Shown: positions 17,573 through 26,963, numbered from the stretch's first letter. The stretch: DNA of 41,684 bases from Euryarchaeota archaeon UBA170 (GCA_002499345.1 DALF01000034.1:1-41684); one strand, 5' to 3'. The notes: generated by a model not told the origin, from the sequence alone. Translations and numbers: made by a program.

Positions 17573-19570
17573 ATGGGTGCGCACAATAGGGTTGGCACTG
17601 CCTCTATTGTATTGATTTTTTTATTGACTATTGCGGGACCGATTGTTAATGTATCGGCGCAGGAGGGAAGTTGCTGCTCGGGAGACGAATTTGAACTATT
17701 TTTGATAGGGGACCCTGATTCGGGAATTCTGACGCCGTTTGAATCAGAAATCGATGAAGGCGATTCAAGATTAGTAAATCAAGTTCTGCAACCTGTTGAA
17801 GTTGGAACATGGGGCGTCGATTGGGGTATTGATGGCGAATATCCAGCTGGAGATTGGGAATTCAATATCCATTATGAAGTACAGGGAGCAGTTGGGGTCA
17901 ATATCAATATCACAGTAGAGGTAAGAATTGGCGGTTCATTCTACGAAGGTGGAACTTCCGGAATTGAGCCCTATCTCACAGGAGAAGGAGACGTTCAATC
18001 GATCATCAGCGTGGGATCGGGAGATGTACGAGAGGATGATGAGGTAGAGGTTAGTCTAATTGTTCAGTTATTGGGTTTCAATCAACCGGGAGACGATTCG
18101 GGAGTGATTTTTCATTGGGGAAGTGATGATAAATCTTCTAGTATTTCTGTAAAGCTTCCACTGGTAGAAATTGAAATGAAGGAAGCAAGTGTTAGTGGAA
18201 ACTTAGTATATTTTCCCATTCTTCTATCATCCGGATTTGACGACAGGATATGGTCGTCCTCTTCGGGTAGTTTTGAAGTCCAGAATATTGCAGTAACCGA
18301 CAAGCCAGTGGCTACCTTGGTCGGAGGGGGTGTCGAAGTGACCTTTGTATGGAGTTTGCCAGAGGGAGTGGAGAGTGGATCTTTCTTAGCTGAATTCACC
18401 TTAGAGCCACAGAATGGCCTACAGATTAGTGCTAATATGTCTCATTTCATAGAAGCCGGCGAAGATGATGGAGGAGGGGGCTCTTGGTATCCTGCTAGTG
18501 AGCCCCTTAGGACCGGAGGGTCCGGGATACTAGTATCAATAGACGCCGAATGGGATGGAAAGGAGGTCGATAAGCGGATATCGCTGGAATTTGATGGTTC
18601 GATGTCACAGTGGGTGAGATGGGGACTTGACAATATTGGCAACTCCAGTCTTGGATCTAGCAGCTGGTGGAGGAATCTAAACTCATACTCGGACTCTGTC
18701 CCTGACTCTGATTTCAATAATAAAATGGTAGATAGTTCTGAGCTGGAGGCCCTTGCTGGATACCTAAGGGGGTCAAATGCTGATTTGAGGTCTTTTCTTT
18801 CTAATGGATTATTCATAGAGTCTGAGTCGGTAATTGGCATTGATCCAATCGAACTGGGCCCTACTGAGATTACTATTGATCTTGGAGGAACTAGTGGTTT
18901 CAGTTCCGAAACTATAACGATAAAAATATCTACAATATACTCCGTTATGGAAGGAGATAGGCAACTATTGATTGAGTCATTCGCCAAGTCTACCGCTGAA
19001 GATTACTGGACAGCGATTTCTATTGATGTTCGGCTAAAGGGATCTATGCTCACCGATATAGGAATTGTTACAGCCAGTGGAGTCGATTACTCTCATAGGA
19101 GATGGATTGTGTCTGAAAGCCTGTCTGTCGAGGGATCTGATTTAGATTCAGAGGAGGCGTTTAGAGTAGAATTTGTTCCAACTGGAAATGGACTTTTCAG
19201 CGTTTTATTGGGCTCTGGGATGATGGTATTGATCCTTAGCCTATCAATAGGACTGGGAATGACCATGACCAGAAATAGATCTAGATTCCCCACTATGATT
19301 ACTGTCACCGCCCTTGGAGCATTATCATTTGGGATTTATTTCCTTGGCCTCCCGATGCAAATGGTCCTAGGAATTGTTGCCTGCAGCCTACTGCTGGTCC
19401 TGCCAATCTCATTACTATCTCCTAAATTGAGGAATAGTGGAGGGGGGCATTCTAATGCACCCCGAGTTAGTTGTCCTTCATGTGGAGCTAGTGTGGCTGT
19501 AGAATCAGACGTTAGGCCCCTGAGGATTAGCTGTAGTGCTTGCAACAGCGTGATAAGGATTGAAGAGTGA
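17573..19570 (+). CDS. Surface/membrane protein with C-terminal cytosolic zinc ribbon
   Basis: A 665-residue protein I cannot assign to a named family. A signal peptide (about 1-29, ending VNVSAQ) precedes a 500-residue extracellular region rich in Gly, Ser and Asp, including a glycine-rich hinge DDGGGGSW near 300. Three hydrophobic helices follow (about 540-563, 574-592 and 593-615). The cytosolic end carries C634-x2-C637 and C654-x2-C657 (CPSC and CSAC), a zinc ribbon of the 'IBR/TFIIS-like' look common in archaeal membrane proteins. The combination of a long ectodomain with an intracellular metal knuckle suggests a sensor or an assembly component, but this is inference. It follows gltX by 78 bases and begins right after a perfect palindrome. 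It ends back to back with the convergent gene at 19571. Confidence 0.75.
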   Translation: MGAHNRVGTASIVLIFLLTIAGPIVNVSAQEGSCCSGDEFELFLIGDPDSGILTPFESEIDEGDSRLVNQVLQPVEVGTWGVDWGIDGEYPAGDWEFNIHYEVQGAVGVNINITVEVRIGGSFYEGGTSGIEPYLTGEGDVQSIISVGSGDVREDDEVEVSLIVQLLGFNQPGDDSGVIFHWGSDDKSSSISVKLPLVEIEMKEASVSGNLVYFPILLSSGFDDRIWSSSSGSFEVQNIAVTDKPVATLVGGGVEVTFVWSLPEGVESGSFLAEFTLEPQNGLQISANMSHFIEAGEDDGGGGSWYPASEPLRTGGSGILVSIDAEWDGKEVDKRISLEFDGSMSQWVRWGLDNIGNSSLGSSSWWRNLNSYSDSVPDSDFNNKMVDSSELEALAGYLRGSNADLRSFLSNGLFIESESVIGIDPIELGPTEITIDLGGTSGFSSETITIKISTIYSVMEGDRQLLIESFAKSTAEDYWTAISIDVRLKGSMLTDIGIVTASGVDYSHRRWIVSESLSVEGSDLDSEEAFRVEFVPTGNGLFSVLLGSGMMVLILSLSIGLGMTMTRNRSRFPTMITVTALGALSFGIYFLGLPMQMVLGIVACSLLLVLPISLLSPKLRNSGGGHSNAPRVSCPSCGASVAVESDVRPLRISCSACNSVIRIEE

Positions 19571-20431
19571 TTATAATCTCCCATCTCTGAGGATTTTATC
19601 CATTAATTCGGATGTAGCTATTTTTGGATCTTTATCTTTCCAGATAACCGAAGAAGCCCTTATTTGACTAGCCAAGTCTACATCCCAACCCGGTGCCAGA
19701 ATACAGTTCCACACTATCTCTTCTAGTCTCGATGTTGAGGGGTTGCTAGAGTCGAGAGCACCTCTGCAGAGATGGGATATGGATCTGGCCCTTCCCTCCT
19801 CTCCCATAGAATCCCACCTATCTGAAATCTCCTTCAAGGAGTTTTCATCTACGAAGTCTAAAGTATCGACATTTGGTTGTGGTACCTCTGTTAATGGAAT
19901 TACTCGTATACTACCTTCAATGGTAAGTATTTCTTTTAGTGATGCGTAGACCGGGTCATAAGTCATATCCATACAAGCATGAATCCAATTCCCAGATATA
20001 GCCCATGGCCTTATTTTCCTGACTAATTTGCCTGAAGGAGATATCAATTGAGCTATTGAATGGCAAATTGCGACGGTTGTCAGAGGTCCAATCTTGTCAT
20101 CCCCCCGATGCCCCGTCAATGCAGGAGACATTGTTTCGCAAATCCTTAGGATATTTTTTTCATGGTCCCATGTCACTCCCTTTGCTTCCCCACTGTTCTG
20201 AATGATTATTGAGTTACTCGGAATATTATCATCAATTTTTCCTATTCGTCTCCTGTATGGCGTTTTAGAATCAATTAATGAAGCCTCTATTGGCACCATT
20301 GAAAGCGCGCCTGGAAGATTGGCATCAGAGAGCAGACAAATTCTATTTCCTTGAACCATCAGTCGTGATAGGGCATTTCTGATCGTATCTTCGACGTCAG
20401 AAAATAAATCGGTTGAAATGAGGTCCCTCAT
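19571..20431 (-). CDS. Divergent DHH/RecJ-like protein at the rpsO locus
   Basis: A 286-residue soluble protein without a signal peptide. It lies directly downstream of rpsO, the place where many euryarchaea carry a RecJ-like DHH phosphoesterase. The N-terminal part LLSDANLPGALSMVPIEASL followed by RRRIGKID and SIIIQNSG can be laid over the first DHH-family motif (a THxDxDG turn, a helix, then a strand), and SPALTGHRGDDKIGPLTTVA resembles the middle of such proteins. The metal-binding Asp/His residues are not preserved, no DHH triad is visible, and the protein is shorter than RecJ. It may therefore be an inactive, Cdc45-like partner of GINS. The assignment rests on context and weak pattern similarity only. 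It starts 44 bases after the rpsO stop and abuts the convergent surface-protein gene. Confidence 0.4.
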   Translation of the reverse strand: MRDLISTDLFSDVEDTIRNALSRLMVQGNRICLLSDANLPGALSMVPIEASLIDSKTPYRRRIGKIDDNIPSNSIIIQNSGEAKGVTWDHEKNILRICETMSPALTGHRGDDKIGPLTTVAICHSIAQLISPSGKLVRKIRPWAISGNWIHACMDMTYDPVYASLKEILTIEGSIRVIPLTEVPQPNVDTLDFVDENSLKEISDRWDSMGEEGRARSISHLCRGALDSSNPSTSRLEEIVWNCILAPGWDVDLASQIRASSVIWKDKDPKIATSELMDKILRDGRL

Positions 20432-20475
20432 GACTGGCCTAACTGGTTTAGAGTACGGATCTTCTACTATGGGCC

Positions 20476-20931
20476 TTATTCTACAATTAGCCTTAGTTGA
20501 TCCCTCTTATATTGCCAACCATCATCTAACTTATTTGTACCCTTGTAGTAGTTTGCTAAGCGGCGTATCTTGGATTCACAAAGCTCGAGTTGCCTCCGAT
20601 TGTGCTTATCTTTTGGATTGTTATTAATATGGTCTATTAGTCCTTGGGCCCTTCTCATCAGGTTCATCATGTCCTCGGGATAATTAGGAGATATACCATT
20701 TCTAGATAGGATTTGAGAAATTCTCTCTCCAGTAGCTAAACGAACATCTGGAACTGCAAATCTATCTCTGAGGATAGTGCCTATCATGGCATTTGAATGG
20801 CCTTCCTTATTGAGATCTAGGATATGAGACTCGATTACTTTCTTATCCGATTCCGACCAATTAGGAACGACTGTAGTGAACGGCTTTGAGGAGCCACTGG
20901 AGCCTTTTCCACCAGAGTGCATGCGTGACAT
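20476..20931 (-). CDS. rpsO: 30S ribosomal protein S15 (S15P/S13E)
   Basis: A 151-residue archaeal S15, a primary 16S rRNA-binding protein of the small-subunit platform. It opens with MSRMHSGGKGSSGSSKP, matching the basic MARMHSRxxGxSxSxKP start of archaeal and eukaryotic homologues, which fixes the ATG at 20931. Conserved parts include GHSNAMIGTILRDRFAVPDV, ERISQILSRNGISP and the C-terminal core ending HNRRQLELCESKIRRLANYY. Length fits the archaeal form, which has an N-terminal domain absent from bacterial S15. It sits between arcS (69 bases upstream) and the putative DHH-like gene on the same strand. Confidence 0.96.
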   Translation of the reverse strand: MSRMHSGGKGSSGSSKPFTTVVPNWSESDKKVIESHILDLNKEGHSNAMIGTILRDRFAVPDVRLATGERISQILSRNGISPNYPEDMMNLMRRAQGLIDHINNNPKDKHNRRQLELCESKIRRLANYYKGTNKLDDGWQYKRDQLRLIVE

Positions 20932-20999
20932 ATAGAATCTCCGAGCGCGGCGACTTGCTCTCCCTCTTTAACCACTACGTAAATGCGGCGGCCTATTTT

Positions 21000-22778
21000 T
21001 CATAATCTATGACGTGCCCTTGCCAGTCTTCCCGGCCCCGATGGCCACTCCCAACCTGGTGCTACTGCTCTGGCACTTCCAATCAGTACTCCGCCTTGAG
21101 TCACCAGAATTTCCTCGCCAGATCTGATTTGACCCGATACCGACTCCAGATTAGTAGGGAAAATATCTCCCTTCCAATCATGATTTTCTAGAATACTAAC
21201 TGAGGGGAAGCACCCACTATCATGAAGAAGAGGTAGTGATTTCTTCGAGAAGGCGAACCTCCCATCACGAGGATTCCATTTTGCTAATTGCTCACCGTCT
21301 TTGGAAATACTCAATATGGGCAATCTTCCAGAAACTGTACTGCCCTCTAGCCAGGAGTCCGTACCATGCATAAATCTGGATCTGGACTTCATCACTTCCA
21401 TCCTATGTTGCTTCTCTGATTTATCTCCAAGATTCATCTTATCTATGGAATCCAAAACACGGCTTTGTAACTCTTTAAGAGACTCCTTAGAGCCTGCAGT
21501 TCCTCTCCTGGTATTGTGGCATACGATTCTGTCTATGGAGAAGTCCATTCCAGAATGATTGATAATTTCACTGTAATTTGACCTCTCGCAAATTTTCGAT
21601 AACATTGAGCCTACCATTTCTAATTCATCCGCATCCCAATCTCCGGTCACCGGTATGTCATAATGTGCTGCTGGCCATAAGTCCTCTAACTCCCTTGGAA
21701 CGAGTCCTAGGGGAGAAGTGACCATAATTTGATGTGCTCTATTGCTAGGTATATTTCTAAGGAAGCGGTGATGACTTTGGGAAAGACGGTATGGCTTAGT
21801 CGCCGAACATGGAAGCAAGATTAGTATTCGTTCTTGGTGACTGGGAGGAGTATGTATACTTGAGACTCTTTTTCTCCAATCATTAACTAATGGATCCTGT
21901 CTACTAATTGGGGAGTTGTACCTCAGTTTTCTTCCACTGGTGTCTACTGCAGTGAGATTAGAACGCCCCCTGTTCGACCGAGTAAGTTTGTCGTGTCTTC
22001 TGAGTCTCTCGACTGACCTTGGGCTTGAAAGACTGGATTTCTCAGCTAGCTCCCTAACAGTCCCCGATCTAATTGCTGACCTCAGAGATGCGATTGAATA
22101 TCTCCAGTGCCCTAGTTGGGCCTCCATATTTACATTCTCCCCTAAAGAATAATCTGCATGTCTTGGACCATCCGATGTGAGGAGGAGGCCGTTTGCATTT
22201 GCTATTCTTGATCTTGAAAGGTCGAATAGATCTACGCCGAACCATGATAATACCGCACAGTTGTCAGGACCTGCTATACCAGGAGTCCAAATTAGTGAGG
22301 AAGGGAACCTTCTCCTAACGACATCTAATGCCTCTGCCAATTTTCCACCAGAATTAGATAGTTGGGGCGCATCTGTTATTGCAATGACTGAGGGCTGGAG
22401 TTCTGATTCCACCAGAGATATGTCATGATGTAGAGATTGCCAAGATATAGGTAGAAATTCGGTTCCTGAGCCGAATTCACCAGAATTGGATGTTGCGAGA
22501 CTGGAAGGCAGCACTAAGCCTTCCGATCCAGTCCAATTATCCTTACCATCAAAGGGGAAGCACAGGTTCCCTCTAGTACAGAGTTTCAATTCTGCGGGAA
22601 AATTGCTCGAATTTCTGTAAAAGATGAAAGGGGCGATTTCTAGATCAATAGAAGGATCTACTTCAGATAGAACCAAACCAGGTGCCCATGAGCTAGGATT
22701 CCTCCTATCGCCCAGAGAAAAAAGTCTAGAAAATCGATTTCTAGAGATGATTTCTCTCGAAAGGGGCCTGCCACTCAT
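21000..22778 (-). CDS. arcS: Archaeosine synthase ArcS (TgtA2)
   Basis: A 592-residue tRNA-modifying enzyme acting after archaeal TGT: it helps turn preQ0 at position 15 of the tRNA D-arm into archaeosine. The N-terminal 250 residues are a TGT-like barrel; the core carries the diagnostic ArcS motif PC-x3-KPY-x2-S-x2-H at 323-336 (PCSATKPYRLSQSH), and MVTSPLGLVPRELEDLWPAAHYD follows. The last 75 residues are a PUA RNA-binding domain (RSGEEILVTQGGVLIGSARA). In some archaea ArcS lyses a lysine adduct together with the radical-SAM protein RaSEA; neither that gene nor tgtA is in this window. Full length, no missing motif. It is divergent from the gene at 22839 with 60 bases between them, and rpsO is next downstream. 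Confidence 0.92.
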   Translation of the reverse strand: MSGRPLSREIISRNRFSRLFSLGDRRNPSSWAPGLVLSEVDPSIDLEIAPFIFYRNSSNFPAELKLCTRGNLCFPFDGKDNWTGSEGLVLPSSLATSNSGEFGSGTEFLPISWQSLHHDISLVESELQPSVIAITDAPQLSNSGGKLAEALDVVRRRFPSSLIWTPGIAGPDNCAVLSWFGVDLFDLSRSRIANANGLLLTSDGPRHADYSLGENVNMEAQLGHWRYSIASLRSAIRSGTVRELAEKSSLSSPRSVERLRRHDKLTRSNRGRSNLTAVDTSGRKLRYNSPISRQDPLVNDWRKRVSSIHTPPSHQERILILLPCSATKPYRLSQSHHRFLRNIPSNRAHQIMVTSPLGLVPRELEDLWPAAHYDIPVTGDWDADELEMVGSMLSKICERSNYSEIINHSGMDFSIDRIVCHNTRRGTAGSKESLKELQSRVLDSIDKMNLGDKSEKQHRMEVMKSRSRFMHGTDSWLEGSTVSGRLPILSISKDGEQLAKWNPRDGRFAFSKKSLPLLHDSGCFPSVSILENHDWKGDIFPTNLESVSGQIRSGEEILVTQGGVLIGSARAVAPGWEWPSGPGRLARARHRL

Positions 22779-22838
22779 GCACCTGCGAGTGGAACATTTC
22801 GCTTGAAGGATTCTAAGGCATGACTGTTTCCGGCTGAC

Positions 22839-24977
22839 ATGGGCGCGGCGAGAGTTAGGGCAATAGTAGCCGTTCTGATACTGATAATTTCAATTAATGC
22901 CGGAGCTGATGGCGAAGATGGGACGGAATTATTCATCGTAGGCGATTCAGATGCTAGGGGGCCATTCTGGATACAATTTACCTGTGAGCTGGATTCTTGT
23001 CAGGATATGGAGCTAGTTATCTGGGCGGATGGCTCACAATATACAATCACCGACTCCCATAGTGTAGAATGGAGCGGTTTGATTGGAGAGGAGGTATCAT
23101 GGGAACTCCATGGAAGTCTATCTCTGGATGCTGGAGACTTTGTGATGAGTTCCATCATAGGCAATCCATCAGACATAGTCGAGGGTACTGACCTTCCTGA
23201 CTTGGTCCCATCCCCGGGTCAGCTTGGAGATTGGACCTCAATATCTGCAACCTCTACTTGTCAACTCAATAGGTGCGATCATGATGAGTTTTTATCAGAG
23301 GGGGCTTCTTTCCTTGGCGTACTCGATAGTTCTGCAGACGATGATGCAATATTGATCGAAGGGGATGTTGGAGACGTCATCAAGATATCGAATATAGAAA
23401 GTTCCGAAGGCGCGAGTATTGAATATTGGAGCAGGTCTGATTCTAAAATTCTGATTGGCTCTATTTCTTCGGACGGTTCTGATAGGGTTTACTTAGACTA
23501 TCCGGAAAATGCCGAGCTCTGGGTCCGAGTGGTTCATTCAGATGAGAGTGACTTTTCCACTTATAGGTTCGATATAGTCAGGTACGATGATGAGTCTGAA
23601 GGGCCAATGGGAGAGGAACTTGGCAATCCCTGGCCTTATGAATTCCCTTTGGTTGGAAATTCTACTAAGCATGATATCTACAGGGGCCACATATCGTCTA
23701 ACGATCAGTCGGGAGATTCATTATTGATTTCATCCGGAGCTAAAATTAAGCTTCGGGTTATCTGCCAGTTCACAGAAGAGGCGTCTTTGGAGATACTCTT
23801 ACATGACCTACACGGAGAAATCGAACAAATTATAGAAAGTTCCCAAGGATGTCCGAGTTATGTCAATACCACTGGTTCCACCATAGGCGTAGAGTTCAGG
23901 ATAAATTCCGAAGAAGTAATGGGATGGGATATTGAGATAATCTTTCCTGATGAAGGCGATGGGGTACTTATTGGGGATGCGCCTGATTTGTTATGGCTAG
24001 AGACGGGGCCTTCAGAATTCTGGGATGTCCTTACCCCTGGCAGTACCTCTTATTCTGGTAATTTAGGTGTCGGAGACAGGATAGACATTCATCCGTTTGA
24101 GATAACAGATTTGAATGGCTCTAAGGTAATGGTTAGATCTGATATTGAGTCGCCGGTTACCTATCAGATTCAGTCACTAAGTCAAGAGAGTTGGCAAATT
24201 CTGAATTACACTAATGGTTCGGAGATTAGTGTCCCACTGGGCACCCATGCAATAAGAGTAGAGGGGCTTTCCCCTGTAGTTGGAGAGATAGGATATGAGT
24301 TTTACATAGTTTATCTGGGAGAGGACATACCGGATGATGGGGAATATCAGGACCTTTCTCACCTATTCACCAATTTCTATCTACTGATAGGTGGCTTGAT
24401 GTTACTTCCCCTAGCAGTGGTACTTTGGTGGAATAGATCTGGGGTTTTCAAAAGGAGTATTTCTCAGTCGGACTTTGATATCCATGGCCTACACAGGTTG
24501 GATCTCCTTAGGGAGAGATTATCCACGAGTAGTAACGGCTTAGAAGATAGCCCTGAGGAGATTGTGAAAGCACTTAAGATGCTAGGAGATAGCTCGTGGG
24601 AGAATGTACTCAGCGACTTAGGAAAGCCGTCACTGAGGCACATGACTGAACAAATAGAAATATGCAGCTGGATTATTCCAGAAAGTGAATTTCTGGTTCT
24701 GGGCATCAGAACCTTCGAATATAGATGGGAGTTATCTGCATTATCAGTTAGCTCTCCAGAGGGCTCAATTGTATCAATTGAGAAAGTTAGTCCGGACCAT
24801 ATGTTCGATAATATGGAGGTTTTCCTTGATTCAATGGAACCTGGAACTAAGAGATTCCTGAGATTGGAAATTGGCGGAAGTCCATCTCTGATTGAGTTAG
24901 AAGTTTCAGGATTGATAGCAGGAGAGCCGGTTGCGGCCGTACCTAGAGAGGCGCTCGTGTTTGGAAAAAATGACTAG
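22839..24977 (+). CDS. Membrane-anchored surface protein with folded cytosolic tail domain
   Basis: A 712-residue protein of unknown family. A signal peptide (about 1-23) leads to an extracellular part of nearly 490 residues, acidic and Ser/Gly-rich, with several scattered cysteines and beta-rich segments reminiscent of bacterial pre-peptidase (PPC-like) modules (e.g. GDVIKISNIESSEGASIEYW, ELWVRVVHSDES). A single transmembrane helix (about 512-531) is followed by some 180 cytosolic residues. Unlike the tails of neighbouring surface proteins, this one looks like an ordered domain: an amphipathic helical half (HRLDLLRERL, PEEIVKALKMLG) and a beta-rich half (FLVLGIRTFEYRWELSALSV, KRFLRLEIGG). 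It could relay a surface signal or tether a cytosolic partner; that is inference. It converges with dnaJ, one base separating the two stop codons. Confidence 0.75.
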   Translation: MGAARVRAIVAVLILIISINAGADGEDGTELFIVGDSDARGPFWIQFTCELDSCQDMELVIWADGSQYTITDSHSVEWSGLIGEEVSWELHGSLSLDAGDFVMSSIIGNPSDIVEGTDLPDLVPSPGQLGDWTSISATSTCQLNRCDHDEFLSEGASFLGVLDSSADDDAILIEGDVGDVIKISNIESSEGASIEYWSRSDSKILIGSISSDGSDRVYLDYPENAELWVRVVHSDESDFSTYRFDIVRYDDESEGPMGEELGNPWPYEFPLVGNSTKHDIYRGHISSNDQSGDSLLISSGAKIKLRVICQFTEEASLEILLHDLHGEIEQIIESSQGCPSYVNTTGSTIGVEFRINSEEVMGWDIEIIFPDEGDGVLIGDAPDLLWLETGPSEFWDVLTPGSTSYSGNLGVGDRIDIHPFEITDLNGSKVMVRSDIESPVTYQIQSLSQESWQILNYTNGSEISVPLGTHAIRVEGLSPVVGEIGYEFYIVYLGEDIPDDGEYQDLSHLFTNFYLLIGGLMLLPLAVVLWWNRSGVFKRSISQSDFDIHGLHRLDLLRERLSTSSNGLEDSPEEIVKALKMLGDSSWENVLSDLGKPSLRHMTEQIEICSWIIPESEFLVLGIRTFEYRWELSALSVSSPEGSIVSIEKVSPDHMFDNMEVFLDSMEPGTKRFLRLEIGGSPSLIELEVSGLIAGEPVAAVPREALVFGKND

Positions 24978-24978
24978 T

Positions 24979-26118
24979 TCAATTCCTTCTCTTTGTTGCT
25001 TCTTCCCTAATTCTTTCTTCTATACTATCGGGGTCGGAACCAAGAATATCGGACATCGAAGAGATTCTCTTTTTCTCATTTCTGGAAAGCTTGGCAGGCA
25101 TATCTAGTTTCAAAACTATCATTACTGATCCTCTTCTTTTACTTCCTTGCATGGGCAAGCCCCTTCCTCTAATTTCTATAGTATCTCCTGGTTGGGAGCC
25201 CGCATCTATCTTTATCTGGAGATTTTCACCATCAATATGGGGGATATCTATTTTAGCACCGAGAGCTAGATCTGAAAATCCTACTGGAAGTCCCATCAAT
25301 AAATCGGCAGAGTCTCGTTCGAACCAAGGGTGCCGTTGAATTTCAATCTCTATGTAGAGGTCTCCGGTCGTTCCATTATCCTCCTTGGGCGCCCCCCCGT
25401 AACCTCTCATCCTGAGTCTTACACCCGAAGAGATGCCCGGGGGGATGGTGAATTTTACTCTCTTAGCCTGATTTGAACGGCCTTGACCTTTACAGGATAC
25501 ACAGGGGTCAGTGATGAGTTTCCCATTACCATTACAGGAGGGGCAATCAGAAACCGCTCTTTGAGTAAATGGGCCCATCCTTTCCACCCTCTCAATCCTT
25601 CCCCTTCCCTCGCAATTTGGACATATCCTTACGCCCGAAGGATCTCTTGAACCTCTTCCTTGACAATCTTTGCACTGCCTCATTACCTCAATTTCTATCT
25701 CCTCTTCAGAGCCATCCATGGCAACTTGAAATGGAACTGTGTGACGATACATTAGATCGTCCCCTTTGGCCCTCCTTCGCCCTCTGGACGAACCGAAAAA
25801 CTGATTGAAAATACCATCGAATCCACCTCCAAATAAGTCATCCAAGCTTATGTTAACTCCTTGGAACCCACCAGGGCCGAATGGGGACGATCCTGGGCCA
25901 CCGTGTCCGAATGTGTCATACTTCCTTCTTTCTTCTTGATTGGATAGTATGGCATATGCCTCTTGGACCTCTTTGAATTTCTTCTCTGCTTCTGAGTCAT
26001 CAGGATTTTTATCCGGATGATACTTTCTCGCCAGTGAGCGGAAAGCCCCTGTAATGTCTCCTTCTGAAGCATTTCTGCCTACTCCAAGGACCTCGTAGTA
26101 GTCCCTCTTCTGCGTCAT
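24979..26118 (-). CDS. dnaJ: Chaperone protein DnaJ
   Basis: A complete 379-residue class A J-protein. The J-domain (about 1-72) has the HPD tripeptide at 34-36 that stimulates DnaK ATPase. A Gly/Phe-rich linker (FGHGGPGSSPFGPGGF) follows, then four CxxCxGxG zinc repeats (CKDCQGRG, CPNCEGRG, CPSCNGNG, CVSCKGQG) and the two beta-barrel substrate-binding domains (VKFTIPPGISSGVRLRMRGYGG, RGLPMQGSKRRGSVMIVL). It hands unfolded cytosolic proteins to DnaK. The DnaK-DnaJ-GrpE system was acquired from bacteria by some archaea; dnaK and grpE are not in the window. The gene lies 39 bases after a membrane-bound zinc-ribbon gene and probably shares its transcript. Confidence 0.97.
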   Translation of the reverse strand: MTQKRDYYEVLGVGRNASEGDITGAFRSLARKYHPDKNPDDSEAEKKFKEVQEAYAILSNQEERRKYDTFGHGGPGSSPFGPGGFQGVNISLDDLFGGGFDGIFNQFFGSSRGRRRAKGDDLMYRHTVPFQVAMDGSEEEIEIEVMRQCKDCQGRGSRDPSGVRICPNCEGRGRIERVERMGPFTQRAVSDCPSCNGNGKLITDPCVSCKGQGRSNQAKRVKFTIPPGISSGVRLRMRGYGGAPKEDNGTTGDLYIEIEIQRHPWFERDSADLLMGLPVGFSDLALGAKIDIPHIDGENLQIKIDAGSQPGDTIEIRGRGLPMQGSKRRGSVMIVLKLDMPAKLSRNEKKRISSMSDILGSDPDSIEERIREEATKRRN

Positions 26119-26157
26119 GATGTCGAAGGCTAAAGTGGGGGTGATTTGAATCGTTCC

Positions 26158-26922
26158 CTACGAAATCAGATAATTCCCACATGATGTACAGTACTGAGAG
26201 TCAGAATTGTTCATTACTCCGCAATGATTGCATGTTAGTACTGATCTGACATTTCTAGAGGCGGGTGCCGCATCCCAGAGACTATCGCCAAGGTTGTCCT
26301 TGGAGCTAATTTTATTGGCCCTCTCGAGGTTTTTGATTCTAGTCTTTTCTTCCTTTCTCTTTTTCTTCAAAAGTCTCCTTCTAGCAGAGTTGTCAAGATA
26401 TGAGCTAATGAAAATAGATATTGAAAATCTATTCTTTTGTTCTTTTTCTGATGTCAAGTTCTCTTCATCAACAATCGTTTGAAGACCAGAAACACGTACC
26501 TCAGGCTCATATCCTTCATCAACTTCAGACTCTTCCATTTCGGAGTTTATGCCGCCAACTTTTCCTGACATTCTCTTGTTTACCTTTGAGTTGATTCTTC
26601 TATTTGATGAGCTTGCCTTAATCTCCAGCCTCTCCAATGCGCGATCAGATTTCTCCTCCCAAAGCCCCCTATCCTCACTTTTGTAAGTCTTCGACAGCCT
26701 CCTTATTGCCTGCGATCTGTGGAACTCGTGATCTTCCACCCTTTGAAATCTGTATAGCATCAGTGCCCCCAAACAAAGGGCCCCGATATGTATGGAAAAC
26801 TCCAATACGGAGTCCTGAGATATCACCTCTTCGAGTGCTGGCAACCCGAATCTAATCGCGACGACACATAACGTTGGCGCGAATAACAACGCCAGCGAGA
26901 TAGCAGAAGAACGATTCGTCAT
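26158..26922 (-). CDS. Two-TM membrane protein with C-terminal zinc ribbon
   Basis: A 254-residue protein not assigned to a family. Two hydrophobic helices near the N-terminus (about 8-28 and 40-60) would leave both ends in the cytosol. The rest is a highly charged linker, basic and acidic in turn, with a Lys/Arg-rich stretch LLKKKRKEEKTRIKNLERA, and ends in a zinc ribbon with C231-x2-C234 and C245-x2-C248 (CNHC, CTSC). Tail ribbons of this kind are common in archaeal membrane proteins of unknown role. It lies upstream of dnaJ on the same strand, so involvement in membrane-protein quality control is conceivable but not shown. It is divergent from the UPF0201 gene, with 41 bases between their starts. 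Confidence 0.7.
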   Translation of the reverse strand: MTNRSSAISLALLFAPTLCVVAIRFGLPALEEVISQDSVLEFSIHIGALCLGALMLYRFQRVEDHEFHRSQAIRRLSKTYKSEDRGLWEEKSDRALERLEIKASSSNRRINSKVNKRMSGKVGGINSEMEESEVDEGYEPEVRVSGLQTIVDEENLTSEKEQKNRFSISIFISSYLDNSARRRLLKKKRKEEKTRIKNLERANKISSKDNLGDSLWDAAPASRNVRSVLTCNHCGVMNNSDSQYCTSCGNYLIS

Positions 26923-26963
26923 ATGTACTCCCTAGAAATTACCCATTTGAATCATTCGTGTAG

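Noticed and set aside
18442..18987. 181-codon minus-strand open frame
   Set aside because: Antisense to the zinc-ribbon surface protein, Ser/Pro-rich and without motifs.
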